Part shown: positions 1-8,800 of the stretch, one piece after another
Numbering within the stretch: the stretch's first letter is position 1
Layout: each line of letters begins with the position of its first letter
Source of the DNA: Undaria pinnatifida
Taxonomy: Eukaryota; Sar; Phaeophyceae; Laminariales; Alariaceae
Length of the DNA stretch: 64,000 bases
NCBI GenBank assembly: GCA_012845835.1
Contig: JABAKD010000001.1
Coordinates: 8,204,832 to 8,268,831 of the forward strand
Reading direction: 5' to 3'
Notes under the pieces: generated by a model
The model's database searches: none
What the model was told of the DNA's origin: nothing
The model's input: only the letters and a program-made list of their open reading frames with translations
Made by a program: the position numbers and the translations under genes

Positions 1-449
1 CATCGCTGTCAAGATTTATTGCTTTGGCGTTGTTTTTTTTTTTTCGCTTTTTGCCTAGTCTAGAGCATGATATTTTTCACCGGACGGAATTTTCAGTTTT
101 CTCTAAAGCAGTTTCTGGGTGGGGGATAGATCTCACGTGCGAGGGTCTCCAGAAAAAAAAACGGTGAACCTATACCTACCGCAGCTTGTGACTCACTGCC
201 ATATTTTGCGTTCGTTAGGAACGGCCCTCCTAGCAGCTAGCCGCCGTGGTGATGACCATCTAGCCCTTACGACTACAGTGATATTGAAGGCCCAACCCCA
301 TTGGAACCCAGGAAAACCGACCAAAACAAAAACGAGAAGTACGTATGTACATGGTCTCATGAACCAGCTAACCTTAGCTGTTAACAGCACAGCATTGTAG
401 TATGTATGGGATATCACATAGTAGTTTGACTCCTTTTTGAAAGGGCTAT
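1..449. other. Intergenic, no gene seen
   Basis: No convincing coding region. The short frames here are not supported by any recognisable motif. Around 110-190 lies a piece of dispersed family C: a TTTTGGGTG-like block, then ACGGTGAACC and a CTACCG-type motif. Better copies are near 7931-8012, 19528-19590 and 37235-37312. Confidence 0.5.
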
Positions 450-718
450 TGTTAAGATACGGCCTCGAAAGGCCTGTCATAATCCGAATTAGAGATCATT
501 TAGATGGGTTTCCTATGATAAGGTTGGCGGTTTATATTCGGGGAAGTTAGGAATTAGATCGGAGGCACGTGCCTCCGATCTCAGAAGCTATCCCGGGCTC
601 TGGTGGAAACGAATAAAGCTATATCTCTACGAAGGAACGAAAGTGAGTACTCTCCGAGGACCTGCTCAATTGGCAGACCTGCAGGGGGCACTCTGTGTCC
701 CCCATCTTTAATTTAACA
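450..718 (+). repeat. Left LTR of the TRIM-like element
   Basis: 269 bp, TG...CA ends. It carries an AATAAA at 612-617, a candidate polyadenylation signal, and a GGGGGCA...TGTCCCCC hairpin close to its 3' end. A perfect 26-bp palindrome sits at 556-581. Confidence 0.85.
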
Positions 719-720
719 TG

Positions 721-737
721 TGGCGTCGACGGCAGGA
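721..737 (+). promoter_or_regulatory. Candidate primer-binding site of TRIM
   Basis: TGGCGTCGACGGCAGG starts two bases after the left LTR. The initial TGG would pair with the CCA end of a tRNA. The matching tRNA cannot be named from this window. Confidence 0.5.
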
Positions 738-929
738 CAGAAAAAAAAATGGATCGTTTCTTTCTACTGCTTTTCTTCGCGTGTTCCTGGCTCCATAGCT
801 AGACGGTTAGAGGTGTGGGAGTGGGTTTTGAGGAGCCGCATCTTCGACTCATGGTCTAGTTCGTAGAACCGGAGTTTCCCCGAATCTCCCATATTTCTGC
901 ATAATATGCGACTCATCAGGGTGGGCTAG

Positions 930-1198
930 TGTTAAGATACGGCCTCGAAAGGCCTGTCATTATCCGAATTTGAGATCATTTGGATGGGTTTCCTATGATA
1001 AGGTTGGCGGTTTATATTCGGGGAAGTTAGGAATTAGATCGGAGGCACGTGCCTCCGATCTCAGAAGCTATCCCGGGCTCTGATGGAAACGAATAAAGCT
1101 ATATCTCTACGAAGGAACGAAAGTGAGTACTCTCCGAGGACCTGCTCAATTGGCAGACCTGCAGGGGGCACTCTGTGTCCCCCACCTTTAATTTAACA
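930..1198 (+). repeat. Right LTR of the TRIM-like element
   Basis: 269 bp, aligned without gaps to the left LTR. The AATAAA is at 1092-1097 and the palindrome at 1036-1061, both unchanged. Confidence 0.85.
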
Positions 1199-1950
1199 CT
1201 ATGACCATGTGTAACCCATTTTTGATATGTCCTACAATACATGTAGCCCGTAGAAAGTGTACGCCCCCAGCATTGCATACCGTGGTATATCGTGTTGCGC
1301 GCTGTCGCGTTGCTCGTTGCAGTGTATTACTTCGGCCTAACAGCGCTACCCCGGGCATAGCGCGCGTTACCATCACCAATGTGCCAACAACGACAACCTT
1401 TCGCCCTTCTCGCTTTGTCAACCCTTTTGCCTACAGTAGTGGTCCTGTAGAGTGCCGGTATATGCCAGCCGAAAAACAGCGGCAGCATGGAGGAAACCCG
1501 CGAATACCCTGCATGCTACTACTAGTGGCTGTTCCGATCTGTGTCCAAAACAAGTTCACAGGCATTATCGTATCGGGCAACCGGCAATTCTCAACCAGCA
1601 CGGTAGAGGAACGTTTACTACACTGCAAGCACAATTCCACACTATGTCCAAGTTGTTGATACCCCCCAAAAACGTTGGTGCAGCCCTAAATGCGCTATAG
1701 AGGGACCTTCACCGCAATGCAAAAACAATCCCACACTATTTCCAAGTAGTTTATACCCCGAAAACCTTGGTGCAAGACTATATGGGCTTGTTTGGGACTC
1801 AGGGCAGACGGCGAAACAGCAGGAGCAAGCGCGGTCTTGTCAACCATCCTGCCCTATTACTGCTACATTAGTAGTAGTGTACGTCCAACCATACTGGAAC
1901 CCAAAGAAAGTCACCAAAACCAACCAGACTTAGATATCAGAAGTAGTACG
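1199..1950. other. Intergenic, repeat fragments, no gene seen
   Basis: Frames of 150 aa or less show no recognised domain. Around 1425-1490 the text resembles 32040-32115: a tRNA A-box-like stretch followed by GCCGGTATATGCCAGCC. This suggests a shared SINE-like repeat. Two short similar blocks, CCCCxAAAAxxTTGGTGCA, occur near 1663 and 1757. Confidence 0.4.
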
Positions 1951-2136
1951 TACATACATGGTATCATCAAACGAGCTCAGCGGGAGCACGCGGATCGGGA
2001 TCCCAGACACACAAGCCACACTCCTGAAAAGAGTAATACGTACCAGGTATATGGTATCATCAAACGAGCTCAGCGGGAGCACGCGGACCGGCGTCCCAGA
2101 CACACAAGTCACACTCCTAAAAAGGCCAAAATGAAC
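1951..2136 (+). repeat. Two-copy tandem repeat, 93-bp period
   Basis: A block containing TATCATCAAACGAGCTCAGC, a GGGAGCACGCGGA string and CCCAGACACACAAG occurs twice, starting near 1961 and 2054. The copies are more than 85 percent alike by eye. No gene assignment. Confidence 0.8.
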
Positions 2137-2362
2137 AAACAAATCGGAGCGTTGCAGTTTCTGTTGTAACATTGCGACGTCGCTTAATTCGTGTATAGTT
2201 TGGAATTAACGAGGCCTCTCTGCGGCGGTACGAGATCACACCCAATCTTGTTGCCCTTCCCCTGTTATCTCAATGTCGTCGCTCGTTTGTACCGAATTGG
2301 GGTTACGGTTGCTTCTGTTCCTGTTTATCCCCAAAACATGTAGTTTGAGCCCCTCAAGGGTT

Positions 2363-2735
2363 CGTGTTATATTAAGGCTTAGTTTGGGTAAGCTATGGGC
2401 TAACCTTTTGCAAGTGGTCAAACGGACTAAAATACCCCCACAAATTACCTTAACAAATGGCGTCGTCGACGGACCATGGATTTTCTGGGTCGTGGGTTCG
2501 AATCCCACATCCACCATACTGAACTTTTTCAGACTTTCCCCATGTCGAACTTGAAAAATACTCTCCCCGGTATATCCAGGAGATGAAACCGCTTGGATAT
2601 TGACAGGTTCGCCCGTATATCCGACCGACCTGCTGTCCCGCCGTTTCAGGGGGGAAGCGTGTTATAAGGCATAGTTTGGGTAAGCTATGGGTTAAGCTTT
2701 TGCAAGTGATCGAACGGACCAATACCCCCCTAATT
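2363..2735 (+). repeat. Pair of about 80-bp direct repeats around a tRNA-like arm
   Basis: The blocks at about 2363-2450 and 2658-2735 both read CGTGTTATA..AAGGC, TTTGGGTAAGCTATGGG and TTTTGCAAGTG. Between them lies a T-arm-like sequence at 2492-2508. This may be a tRNA-derived SINE fragment that has been duplicated. Confidence 0.6.
2458..2515 (+). ncRNA. tRNA-like remnant (perfect T-arm)
   Basis: GTGGGTTCGAATCCCAC at 2492-2508 forms a perfect 5-bp T stem with a 7-base TTCGAAT loop, and GGTTCGAATCC matches the pol III B box. An A-box-like TGGCGTCGTCGACGG lies upstream at about 2459. The anticodon stem is poor and no matching 5' acceptor strand is present, so this is more likely a tRNA pseudogene or SINE head than a working tRNA gene. 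Confidence 0.45.
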
Positions 2736-2739
2736 CCTT

Positions 2740-4180
2740 CACATTCGGCTGCGGGCGATTTTTTTGGGAGGGGGGCGGATGGGGAAAAATAAATCTAAAG
2801 CTCACCACACTTCCATGCATTTTCATAAACGTCGTGTCAATTTAACTCAACTGTAGTCGCAATCCAGCGCTAGCTGGCGTGTCCTTGACTTCCCGTGGTA
2901 ACGACAGCTCGAGCTGTGTGATCGGTTGTCACAAAGGGAAAGCTGCGTATGATTTCCCAACCGCCCCCCAACAGCGGTAGAGCGTCTGCCTCTATGCACG
3001 CCGTGTCGCGCGAGCGCTTAGCTCCCCTTGACATCGCCGCTGACGCACTGGAAATCATACCCCTTCAGCACTTATTGTACATAAGCTTCGAAGACAACTT
3101 ACTTTGGACAATACTGGGGATTGCTACGAAAACAGAAAAAAGAAAAGACAGAAGTGAAACGGCTGTGAAACAGAACAAAAAACAGAAGTGAAACGGCTGC
3201 GGCCTCAATACAGTTTCAGCTGCACCCAAGCTTCTGAGACAAACTATCAAGAATAATAACAGTTTATACTGTTTACGCTCTGCAGCAAGAAGCGAAAATG
3301 GTAAAGAAAAACGTACACACATCCTGCAGACAGCCACTACCCTCGCACCATCGATCGTCACCAAACCGCCACCCGTGTGGCAGAGGACGACAGCACGTAC
3401 AACACGCGCGGTGAAAACAAGCAAATGTCCCAATGTTCAAACTACAACAAACATCGCACTATTGCTCCACTAACACTTACCCCCAACACCAACCACTCCA
3501 AATACTACCCCCCCCCCGCCCCCCCCCCCCCCCCCCGCCCCACCACCACCACCACCATCACCACTATTGCCACCGCCGCCACCACAACTACTACCCCCAC
3601 CCCTACCGCCGCCCTACCGCCGCTACCGCCATCGTCATCCCCATCATCACGATGAAACGCGAATATAAACCACCTCAAGCACGGCCAGCACAACTTTACC
3701 GTCAAGAAGTCCCAAAACTGACACCCTCAAGAACGGTCAACGCCCCAGGGGTCCGCACCGACTCTAACCCCGCCCCCTCCCCATCAAACGCCTTTTCTCT
3801 AACAAGCAACGCCCCTAGGAAGCCCATCCCGTTTACATCGATTCCACCCCATTCTCTCCTCGACCTCGGTACGACCATGAGCCATCGTGTCGTGAGGATT
3901 GCGTTATATGGAGGCAGGGATGACACGGGGACAGCTGGTGTTCCGTCCCCTGCTCCGCCGGCCTGTTGAAGGAGGGGTGAGGGCCGAGGTGTTTAGATCG
4001 AATGGTAGGGTGCCAACGTTATCTTGGCGGGAGAGCAAAACACATCGAGTGTGGGCTTTTACCACTCCTAGCGGCTGTTGCTGTTGTTTTTTTACTGTGT
4101 TTGCAGTCCATATTGTTGTGATACGGTCTGCGCCCAACACCAGGAACACGAGAAGCGCAGGTTTCGCTGTGTTTTGGTAC
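2740..4180. other. Intergenic with simple repeats
   Basis: No gene recognised. An 18-bp string ACAGAAGTGAAACGGCTG occurs twice (near 3149 and 3183). A long C tract and (CCA/CCG)n microsatellite runs from about 3508 to 3655. Reading frames across it are Pro/His/Thr or Val/Gly strings and are treated as artefacts. Confidence 0.5.
3508..3655 (+). repeat. Poly(C) and (CCN)n microsatellite
   Basis: A near-continuous C tract (about 3509-3540) is followed by CCA, CCG and CTA trinucleotide repeats. Low complexity. Confidence 0.9.
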
Positions 4181-4200
4181 AGTCAGCACCAAGCACCAGA

Positions 4201-4259
4201 AATAAGAGAACCGCGCGCACGGCCATTGTCCCTATGGCCGTGCGTGCGGTTCTCTTATT
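4201..4259. repeat. 26-bp-stem hairpin with 7-base loop
   Basis: The left arm 4201-4226 and right arm 4234-4259 are reverse complements with a single mismatch. The loop is TGTCCCT. The stem is GC-rich in its inner half (CGCACGGCCAT type). It could be a foldback mini-element or a hairpin RNA locus. No promoter or terminator can be assigned. Confidence 0.85.
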
Positions 4260-4264
4260 AAAAG

Positions 4265-4380
4265 CAAAGAAACGTCTTTACTAGGAGCAGGAACGGCGTC
4301 CCGCCTCGAAAGGGAAGCGTCGTCAACGGTCAAATGACTGAAGGCAAGCAACAAACGAGTACGCCCTCACCCCCCTCCCA
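4265..4380 (+). mobile_element. Family A retroposon copy (LINE 3' end), poly(C) tail
   Basis: This carries the last roughly 100 bp of the family A coding end: GGAACGG..CCG, a TCGAAAGGGA-like string, GGTCAAATGA and GCAAGCAACAAA. It then has CGAGTACG and a C-rich tail. The usual TGA stop reads CGA here. The copy is 5' truncated. Confidence 0.7.
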
Positions 4381-4527
4381 TTTACTATAGGTGTCCCTAC
4401 CTCGGTGACAAGCGCAGATGTGTCGAACCCCACTGCTTCCAGCAGCTGCACGTATCGTTTTCGAAGGTACACTGACAAAACGGTCAGAGCAGCCACAAGG
4501 GGTCGGGAGGGGAACAATCTTAAAGAG

Positions 4528-4807
4528 GGGTTGGGGGGGGGGGGGAGGCGGGGGAGGGGACGAGCTGATTTGTTGCTTGTTTCAGTTATTCGGCAATTCA
4601 CCACGCATCCCTTTCGAGACGGAGCACCGTTGCTACTCCAAATAGGGATACCTCCAACATTTGGGCGCTCAGCACGTTTCTTCCACTACATTGTATAAAA
4701 ACGCTTTGCTTTTCTGATCTCTTTCCTCTATGGTCGTCTGTGGCCACCGTCTATCTTCTAGGAGCGCGATCGTTTTCTCGCTACCATCTAATGTACCAAA
4801 CTTTTGT
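4528..4807 (-). mobile_element. Family A retroposon copy, poly(C) tail
   Basis: On the minus strand this encodes the C-terminal end of the LINE found complete at its 3' side at 23.68-25.16 kb, including KFGTLD, SEKTIA and RRWPQ-type strings. It ends in a C tract, seen as plus-strand G at 4531-4546. The 5' end abuts another G tract (about 4814-4832), so two copies are joined tail to head. Confidence 0.75.
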
Positions 4808-4935
4808 CCCCGCGGGAGGGGGGGGGGGGGGGTAATCGCAAGCATAAGTACATGGTCGCAGTTTGCTAGACCATAGACCCTCCCAGCAGCTGCAGGTATC
4901 GCTTTCGAACGTACAATTGAAAAGAGATCGGACAA
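4808..4935 (-). mobile_element. Family B-like retroposon fragment, poly(C) tail
   Basis: A plus-strand G tract at about 4814-4832 is followed by an AGTACATGG string and GACCATAGACCCTC, the family B 3' signature read in reverse. The remainder (CAGCAGCTGCA, TATCG, TTTCGAA) matches 4438-4470, so the copy may be chimeric. Confidence 0.5.
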
Positions 4936-5154
4936 ATCACAAAAGCGGGTTTGCGTGGGGGTTATCGATGAGAATGGCAGTTTTTGTACCGCGGTGTTTC
5001 ACAAGAAATAACACGGTTTCATCGGGGAGGTGGTCGTGCAATGGAAGAGGCGGTAGACGATAGGGGTTGGGGCGCGGGGGGGGGGGGGTGCGGACAATGG
5101 GTATTAAAGCGGTCTCGCACTTGACGAGAAAATATTGGGCAGCAGGGGGCAGGG

Positions 5155-5420
5155 CTGAAGGGGGAGGGGGGAGCGTACTCATTTGTTGCTTGCCTTGGTC
5201 ATTTGACCATTGACCACGCATCCCTTTCGAGACGGAGCATCGTTCCTACTCCTAATAGAGACACCTCCAACATTTGGGCGCTCAGTACACTTCTTCCATA
5301 TAATACATAGAAACTGTTTGCTTAACCTATCCCCGTCCTGTTTCGCCGTCTGCGGCCATCATCTATCTTCTACGATAGCGATCGTTTTTCGCTTCTCTCT
5401 AGTCTACCAAACTCTTGCAT
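5155..5420 (-). mobile_element. Family A retroposon copy, poly(C) tail
   Basis: A typical family A 3' end: plus-strand G tract, then GCGTACTCATTTGTTGCTTG, the GACCATTGACCACG block, TTTCGAGACGGAGCA and CCTAATAGAGACACC. It extends to CTAGTCTACCAAACTC. The minus strand reads the LINE C-terminus, ending at a TGA within ten bases of the tail. Confidence 0.8.
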
Positions 5421-5444
5421 GTAGGGGGGGGGAGGGGTAGATGG

Positions 5445-5540
5445 AGGGAGGGTGGGGGGGGGGGGAGCGTACTCAGTTGTTGCTTGCCTGAGTCATTTGA
5501 CCATTGACCACGCATCCCTTTCGAGACGGAGCACCGGGGC
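5445..5540 (-). mobile_element. Short family A retroposon copy, poly(C) tail
   Basis: A plus-strand G tract is followed by GCGTACTCAGTTGTTGCTTG and TTTCGAGACGGAGCACC, then similarity stops. It is a strongly 5'-truncated copy directly upstream, on the plus map, of the family B copy. Confidence 0.75.
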
Positions 5541-5790
5541 TTTAGGGGCGGGGGGGGGTCGATGAGGGGGGTACCAAGTTCATGCATAATCGCAGTCTAA
5601 CACTAGTGACCCTCGCATCCCTACAATGCCGGGACGGAGCACGTCGGGTTTTCCCCGACCACGGGGACATCGCGTGCACCAAGCGCGAAGCGCCGTGAGG
5701 TATTCGGCGAGTCGCACGAAGGTTGGTTGCAACCTACTAAGAACCACTTGTGAGGTGGACGGGGGTGGTCGTAAGCTATTTACAGCGGTG
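5540..5790 (-). mobile_element. Family B retroposon copy, poly(C) tail
   Basis: Plus-strand G tracts precede CATGCATAATCGCAG, the GACCCTCGCATCCCTAC block, CCGGGACGGAGCACG, CCAAGCGCGAAGCG and GTGAGGTATTCGGCG. The same order is found, reversed, at 8615-8800 and 22646-22815. The minus strand reads LTALRAW and KPDVLRPG strings. It could be a LINE C-terminus or a SINE; no function assigned. Confidence 0.7.
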
Positions 5791-5823
5791 TTCCACATGA
5801 ACTAGCCTGTGAGCGTGGGGGGG

Positions 5824-5913
5824 AGAGCTCGTGCCATTAAAAGAGGCGTTTTGACACGTCCCACAAGGGAGCTCGCGCCATTTAAGAGGCGCTTTGACAC
5901 ATCCCAAAAGGGA
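5824..5913 (+). repeat. Two-copy tandem repeat, 45-bp period
   Basis: GAGCTCGYGCCATT..AAGAGGCG followed by TTTGACACRTCCCA occurs at 5824 and 5869. Confidence 0.85.
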
Positions 5914-6061
5914 AAAATCACCCCAACACCCCCCTCTCTATCTCACCGGCCATCATCAGCCCTTCCTCCGTCCCTTCTTCCATTGCCGACGTTGCCGCTC
6001 GCAGCTCCTTCGGCGTGGGTAGGAGAACGAAGGAGTGCTGGAAGTCGAACTCCGGCACGTT

Positions 6062-6250
6062 CCACGCCCGATCAAGGTCCCGGCTTGACCCGACCAGGCG
6101 AGCTATCGGCTCGTCTACCGGAATCGCCTGCGAAAAGAACAAAGCGTACAAAATTCAAACAAATCTAAGATACGGCACAACGAAAAAGAACCCCAACAGC
6201 TGGGTCATATATCGGCTCGTCTACCGACATCGCCGGCGAAAAAAAGCACA
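6062..6250 (+). repeat. Dispersed repeat (partner at 8285-8375)
   Basis: ATCAAGGTCCCGGCTTGACC, GACCAGGCGAG and TCTACCGGAATC correspond to a diverged block at 8285-8375 in the same orientation. A second partial copy, CGGCTCGTCTACCGACATCG, lies at about 6213-6232. No coding signal. Confidence 0.55.
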
Positions 6251-6548
6251 AACACAACATTAAGCAACTTACCGGTAGTGTACGCGAGCATTTTTTTTTA
6301 TTATATGAAATAAAGAGTGAAAACCGAGAAATCTCTGGGTTAGGGGGACTGCCTACACCAATATTTTGAAAAACTATATAGGAATTAGAATGGAAATCTG
6401 GAATTGTAATTCCGCCGCGCCTTTGCGGAGGTGTTGTGGAATCTTCCCGACCTAGCCGGCTAGTCTAGTAGCAAGCAGTCGCATCGGAGTGCGGGCAGGC
6501 AACAGTCCCAGCAGTAGCAGGGTGTCTCCGCAGTAGCAGGGTAACCCT

Positions 6549-6618
6549 AACCCTAACCCTTACCCAGAGTTTTCTAGGACTAGCAGGGTAACCCTAACCC
6601 TAACCCTAACCCTAACCT
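6549..6618 (-). repeat. Telomere-type (CCCTAA)n tract
   Basis: Two short CCCTAA arrays (about 6540-6567 and 6590-6618) are separated by CAGAG..TCTAGGACTAGCAGGG. Mostly perfect six-base units with occasional CCTTAA. Confidence 0.9.
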
Positions 6619-6687
6619 TAACCCGGTAATATACGCGAGCATTTTTCTTATTATATGAAATAAAGAGTGAAAACCGATAAATCTCTG

Positions 6688-6752
6688 GGTTAGGGTTAGG
6701 GTTACCCTGCTAGTCCTAGAAATCTCTGGGTTAGGGTTAGGGTTAGGGTTAC
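6688..6752 (+). repeat. Telomere-type (TTAGGG)n tract
   Basis: Two short TTAGGG arrays mirror those in the left arm, again separated by the CCCTGCTAGTCCTAGA block. Confidence 0.9.
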
Positions 6753-7079
6753 CCTGCTACTGCGGGGACGCCCTGCTACTGCTGGGACTGTTGCCTGCTC
6801 GCACTCCGATGCGACTGCTTGCTACTAGGCTAGCCGGCTAGGTCGGGAAGATTCCACAACACCTCCGCAAAGGCGCGGCGGAATTACAATTCCAGATTTC
6901 TATTCTAATTCCTATATAGTTCTTCAAAATATTGGTGTAGGCAGTCCCTTACACACAGTGGGTAGGCAACAAGTCAGAGGACTAAAAAATGATGCGGCGT
7001 TCGACCACTCTAGCAACTGCACGCAAAGAAAAACATAGTTGACTCAATTTCCCAGCAAGACGTCCCCAGAACGGGAGTG

Positions 7080-7385
7080 ACTTTTGGGAGAAACCAATGC
7101 CCTCTGGTTGCTATTAATAGGGACACGAGCTACGATAGAGACATTAAGGTATATTATTTTTTGGCTCAAAATATTTTCTGAACAATGGCCGGGCTCCTTG
7201 ATCCAAAATCGTCGGAATGTCATCCTTCTTTTTGAAAATGTGTTTTTTTTTGTGCTCATCGGCCATGGGGTTGCACATTCGACGCATTCTACGGTAGATA
7301 GAGGTGCACATTTTTTTTCCTTCCAAAGGGTGGTCACTTAAGGAGCTCTATACCTCACCCAAAACCCTACCTTTTGAGAAAAATT
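7080..7385 (+). repeat. Family C dispersed repeat
   Basis: It contains GCTACGATAGAGA, TTTTTTGGCT, the GGGCTCCTT..CCAAAATCGTCGG block and a TGTCATCCTTCTTTTTG string. A close copy in the same orientation is at 21482-21612. Others are at 19365-19445 and 37050-37160 (same strand) and at 7765-7905 and 38634-38720 (opposite strand). It ends GGAGCTCTATACCTCACCC, also seen near 37633. Probably a decayed DNA transposon or MITE; no coding. Confidence 0.65.
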
Positions 7386-7481
7386 AAATTTGGATACCGA
7401 AAAGAGCAAATCCCATGTCCTAAGGTATAAAAAACTGAAATTCGGGCGACTTTTTGCCCTTTTTTTTCTCACACTTTTACT

Positions 7482-7760
7482 TTCCAGCTTCTGGACAGAA
7501 GCCGTGGTCACAGGTGTCTTCCCTTCTCCCCCCCCGGTTCTTGTCTTCAATTTTTATCGCGCAAAGGGTTCAGCAATGCCACCGCTCGTCGATTTTTCAT
7601 CGAGTGTTGCTGACTCACGCTCTCGCGCTTTCCGCAAGTCAATTTGTTCACAAGAAAAAGTCCCAACGAATTTGTACGAGTATGCACTCGGCGGGGCTCG
7701 AACTCACGAAACTGACCTATACCAGGCTCGAGGATAACCTGATACGCCACCGGGGCGACC
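7482..7760 (-). mobile_element. tRNA-derived SINE-like repeat, copy 1
   Basis: On the minus strand a tRNA-like head (A box GTGGCGTATCAGG at about 7738-7750, B box GAGTTCGAGCCCC at 7693-7705) is followed by a 200-bp body: AAAGCGCGAGAGCGT, TTGCTGAACCC, GCGCGATAAAAATTGAAG. The same head and body recur at 30310-30612 in the same orientation. The plus-strand frames over it are artefacts of the tRNA-like region. Confidence 0.75.
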
Positions 7761-7764
7761 GGCA

Positions 7765-7905
7765 TGTCGGGTTAAGGAGCCCTATCGTTCAGAAAATCGC
7801 AAAACAAGTCTGATATTAGGGCGATTTTGGGGTTAAGGAGTCCTATCGCTCGGAAAAATAATTCTGCCAAAAAGTGCCATCTCTCTATCATATCGTAGCA
7901 TCCGC
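7765..7905 (-). repeat. Family C fragments, duplicated
   Basis: TTAAGGAGCCCTATCG appears near 7773 and TTAAGGAGTCCTATCG near 7834, followed by AAAAAGTGCCATC and TATCGTAGCA. This is the reverse complement of the family C core. Confidence 0.6.
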
Positions 7906-8021
7906 CTTTTGTTTCTCGCAAAAAACAGTTTTTGGGTGGGGTCGAATAGATAGAGCTCCACAAGCCACCACCCTCAGAAGGCAAACGGCGAACCTCTCTA
8001 CCGCAGCACGAGTCTAAAAAG

Positions 8022-8205
8022 CAGGGCTTTTCGCAGGTCATGACCCGACCCGCCGATCACGTCAGGAGGTTGTCAAAATCTCGCGGGCCGAGTGGGGTCG
8101 GATCAGGAGGTGTTTGAATCTCACTGGACGGTCACGAGTTTTTTTCATCTCTGGGGTCGGGACGGGTTGGGGACCCTGACTCGATCTCACCCGTGAAAAG
8201 CTCTG
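8022..8205. mobile_element. hAT-type MITE, 184 bp
   Basis: The left end is CAGGGCTTTTCGCAGGTCA. The right end, reverse-complemented, is CAGAGCTTTTCACGGGTGAG. The interior has CATGACCCGACCCG and CTCGCGGGCC motifs like those of the larger element at 39226-40890. No coding capacity. A convincing 8-bp target duplication is not visible, so the ends have diverged or the copy has moved by other means. Confidence 0.65.
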
Positions 8206-8284
8206 TAATAAATAACAAAAACTCGCAGCTGCAGTACTGTAGAGCCATTTCACACCTTTTCTTTTTTCGTAGTGCAGAACACTC

Positions 8285-8375
8285 TACACCCTATCAAGAC
8301 CTCGGCTCGACCTGACCACGCGAGATACTGACTCAGTCTGCCGGAATCAGCCGCCCGCAAAAAAAGCGATAACAA
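8285..8375 (+). repeat. Dispersed repeat (partner at 6062-6150)
   Basis: Diverged copy of the block at 6062: TATCAAGACCTCGGCTCGAC, GACCACGCGAG, CTGCCGGAATC. Nothing else recognised before the C tract at 8461. Confidence 0.5.
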
Positions 8376-8614
8376 TTGGAAACAAAGGTTAGGCAACAAC
8401 CCACAAACAAAACGCAAAAAAGCAAAAAAGAAGGATCACAGCTGGCCCTTGTTCACACTCGCCCCCCCCCCAAAAAAAAAGTTCATTGGGCTTCATGCTC
8501 AAAGCCCGTCTCCCAAAAAACGAGCAAAAGTACCCGATCACAATTTTTCCTCGTTCATGAGCTCCCCCCGCCCCCCTCTCGAAGGAAATACGAACAAGGT
8601 GCGTCCGCCTCATA

Positions 8615-8800
8615 AGCGGTTCTTAGCAACAAGCAGCTCACCCTTCATGCCACCCACCGAACACCTCACGGCGCTTCGTGCTTGGTACAAGGAACGTCTA
8701 CCTGGTCGGTGGAAACCCGACGTGTTCCGTCCCGGCCTCACAAGGATGCGAGGGCCTATGGTCATACGACTACGGACGTGCATGACATGAGCACGCCCCC
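8615..8800 (+). mobile_element. Family B retroposon copy, poly(C) tail
   Basis: Begins near GCGGTTCTTAGCAAC and CACCCTTCATGCC, continues CACCTCACGGCGCTTCG, CCCGACGTGTTCCG, AAGGATGCGAGGG, TACGACTACGG and GTGCATGACATGAGCACG, and ends in a C tract at 8789-8810. The plus strand reads LTALRAWY, KPDVFRPG and a terminal CMT before TGA. Confidence 0.75.

Larger units (their letters stand above)
450..1198 (+). mobile_element. TRIM-like miniature LTR retrotransposon
   Basis: Two 269-bp direct repeats (450-718 and 930-1198) flank only 211 bp of internal DNA. Each repeat starts TGTTAA and ends TTAACA, the TG...CA form of LTRs with short inverted tips. By eye they differ at about six positions. The internal part begins 2 bp after the left LTR with a TGG-starting primer-binding-site-like string and ends in a short purine stretch (AGGGTGGG) near the right LTR. 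CTAT lies directly before the left LTR (446-449) and directly after the right LTR (1199-1202), a 4-bp target duplication. It has no coding capacity, so it would need another element's enzymes. Size and structure fit terminal-repeat retrotransposons in miniature; the parent family is unknown. Confidence 0.85.
6270..6948. repeat. Interstitial telomeric palindrome
   Basis: Arms of about 265 bp (about 6346-6618 and 6683-6948) are inverted copies. Each carries CCCTAA/TTAGGG tracts at its inner end and a GC-rich unique part (CGGAGGTGTTGTGGAATC, CCTAGCCGGCTAG) outside. A 64-bp centre (TATACGCGAGCATTTTT..AAATAAAGAGTGAAAACCGA) is repeated directly just outside the left arm at about 6270-6335. On the plus strand the order is CCCTAA, centre, TTAGGG. 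That is the orientation of the two ends of a linear chromosome, not of a telomere-telomere fusion. No ORF of note. Confidence 0.85.

Noticed and set aside
2458-2515. Functional tRNA gene
   Set aside because: The T-arm is perfect, but no 5' acceptor partner or proper anticodon stem could be found, so it is kept only as a tRNA-like remnant.
3433-3969. 178-aa Pro/His-rich frame
   Set aside because: Starts in a poly(C)/(CCA)n tract; composition is that of the microsatellite.
6541-6760. True chromosome end
   Set aside because: The telomeric tracts are short, inverted and surrounded on both sides by many kilobases of other DNA.
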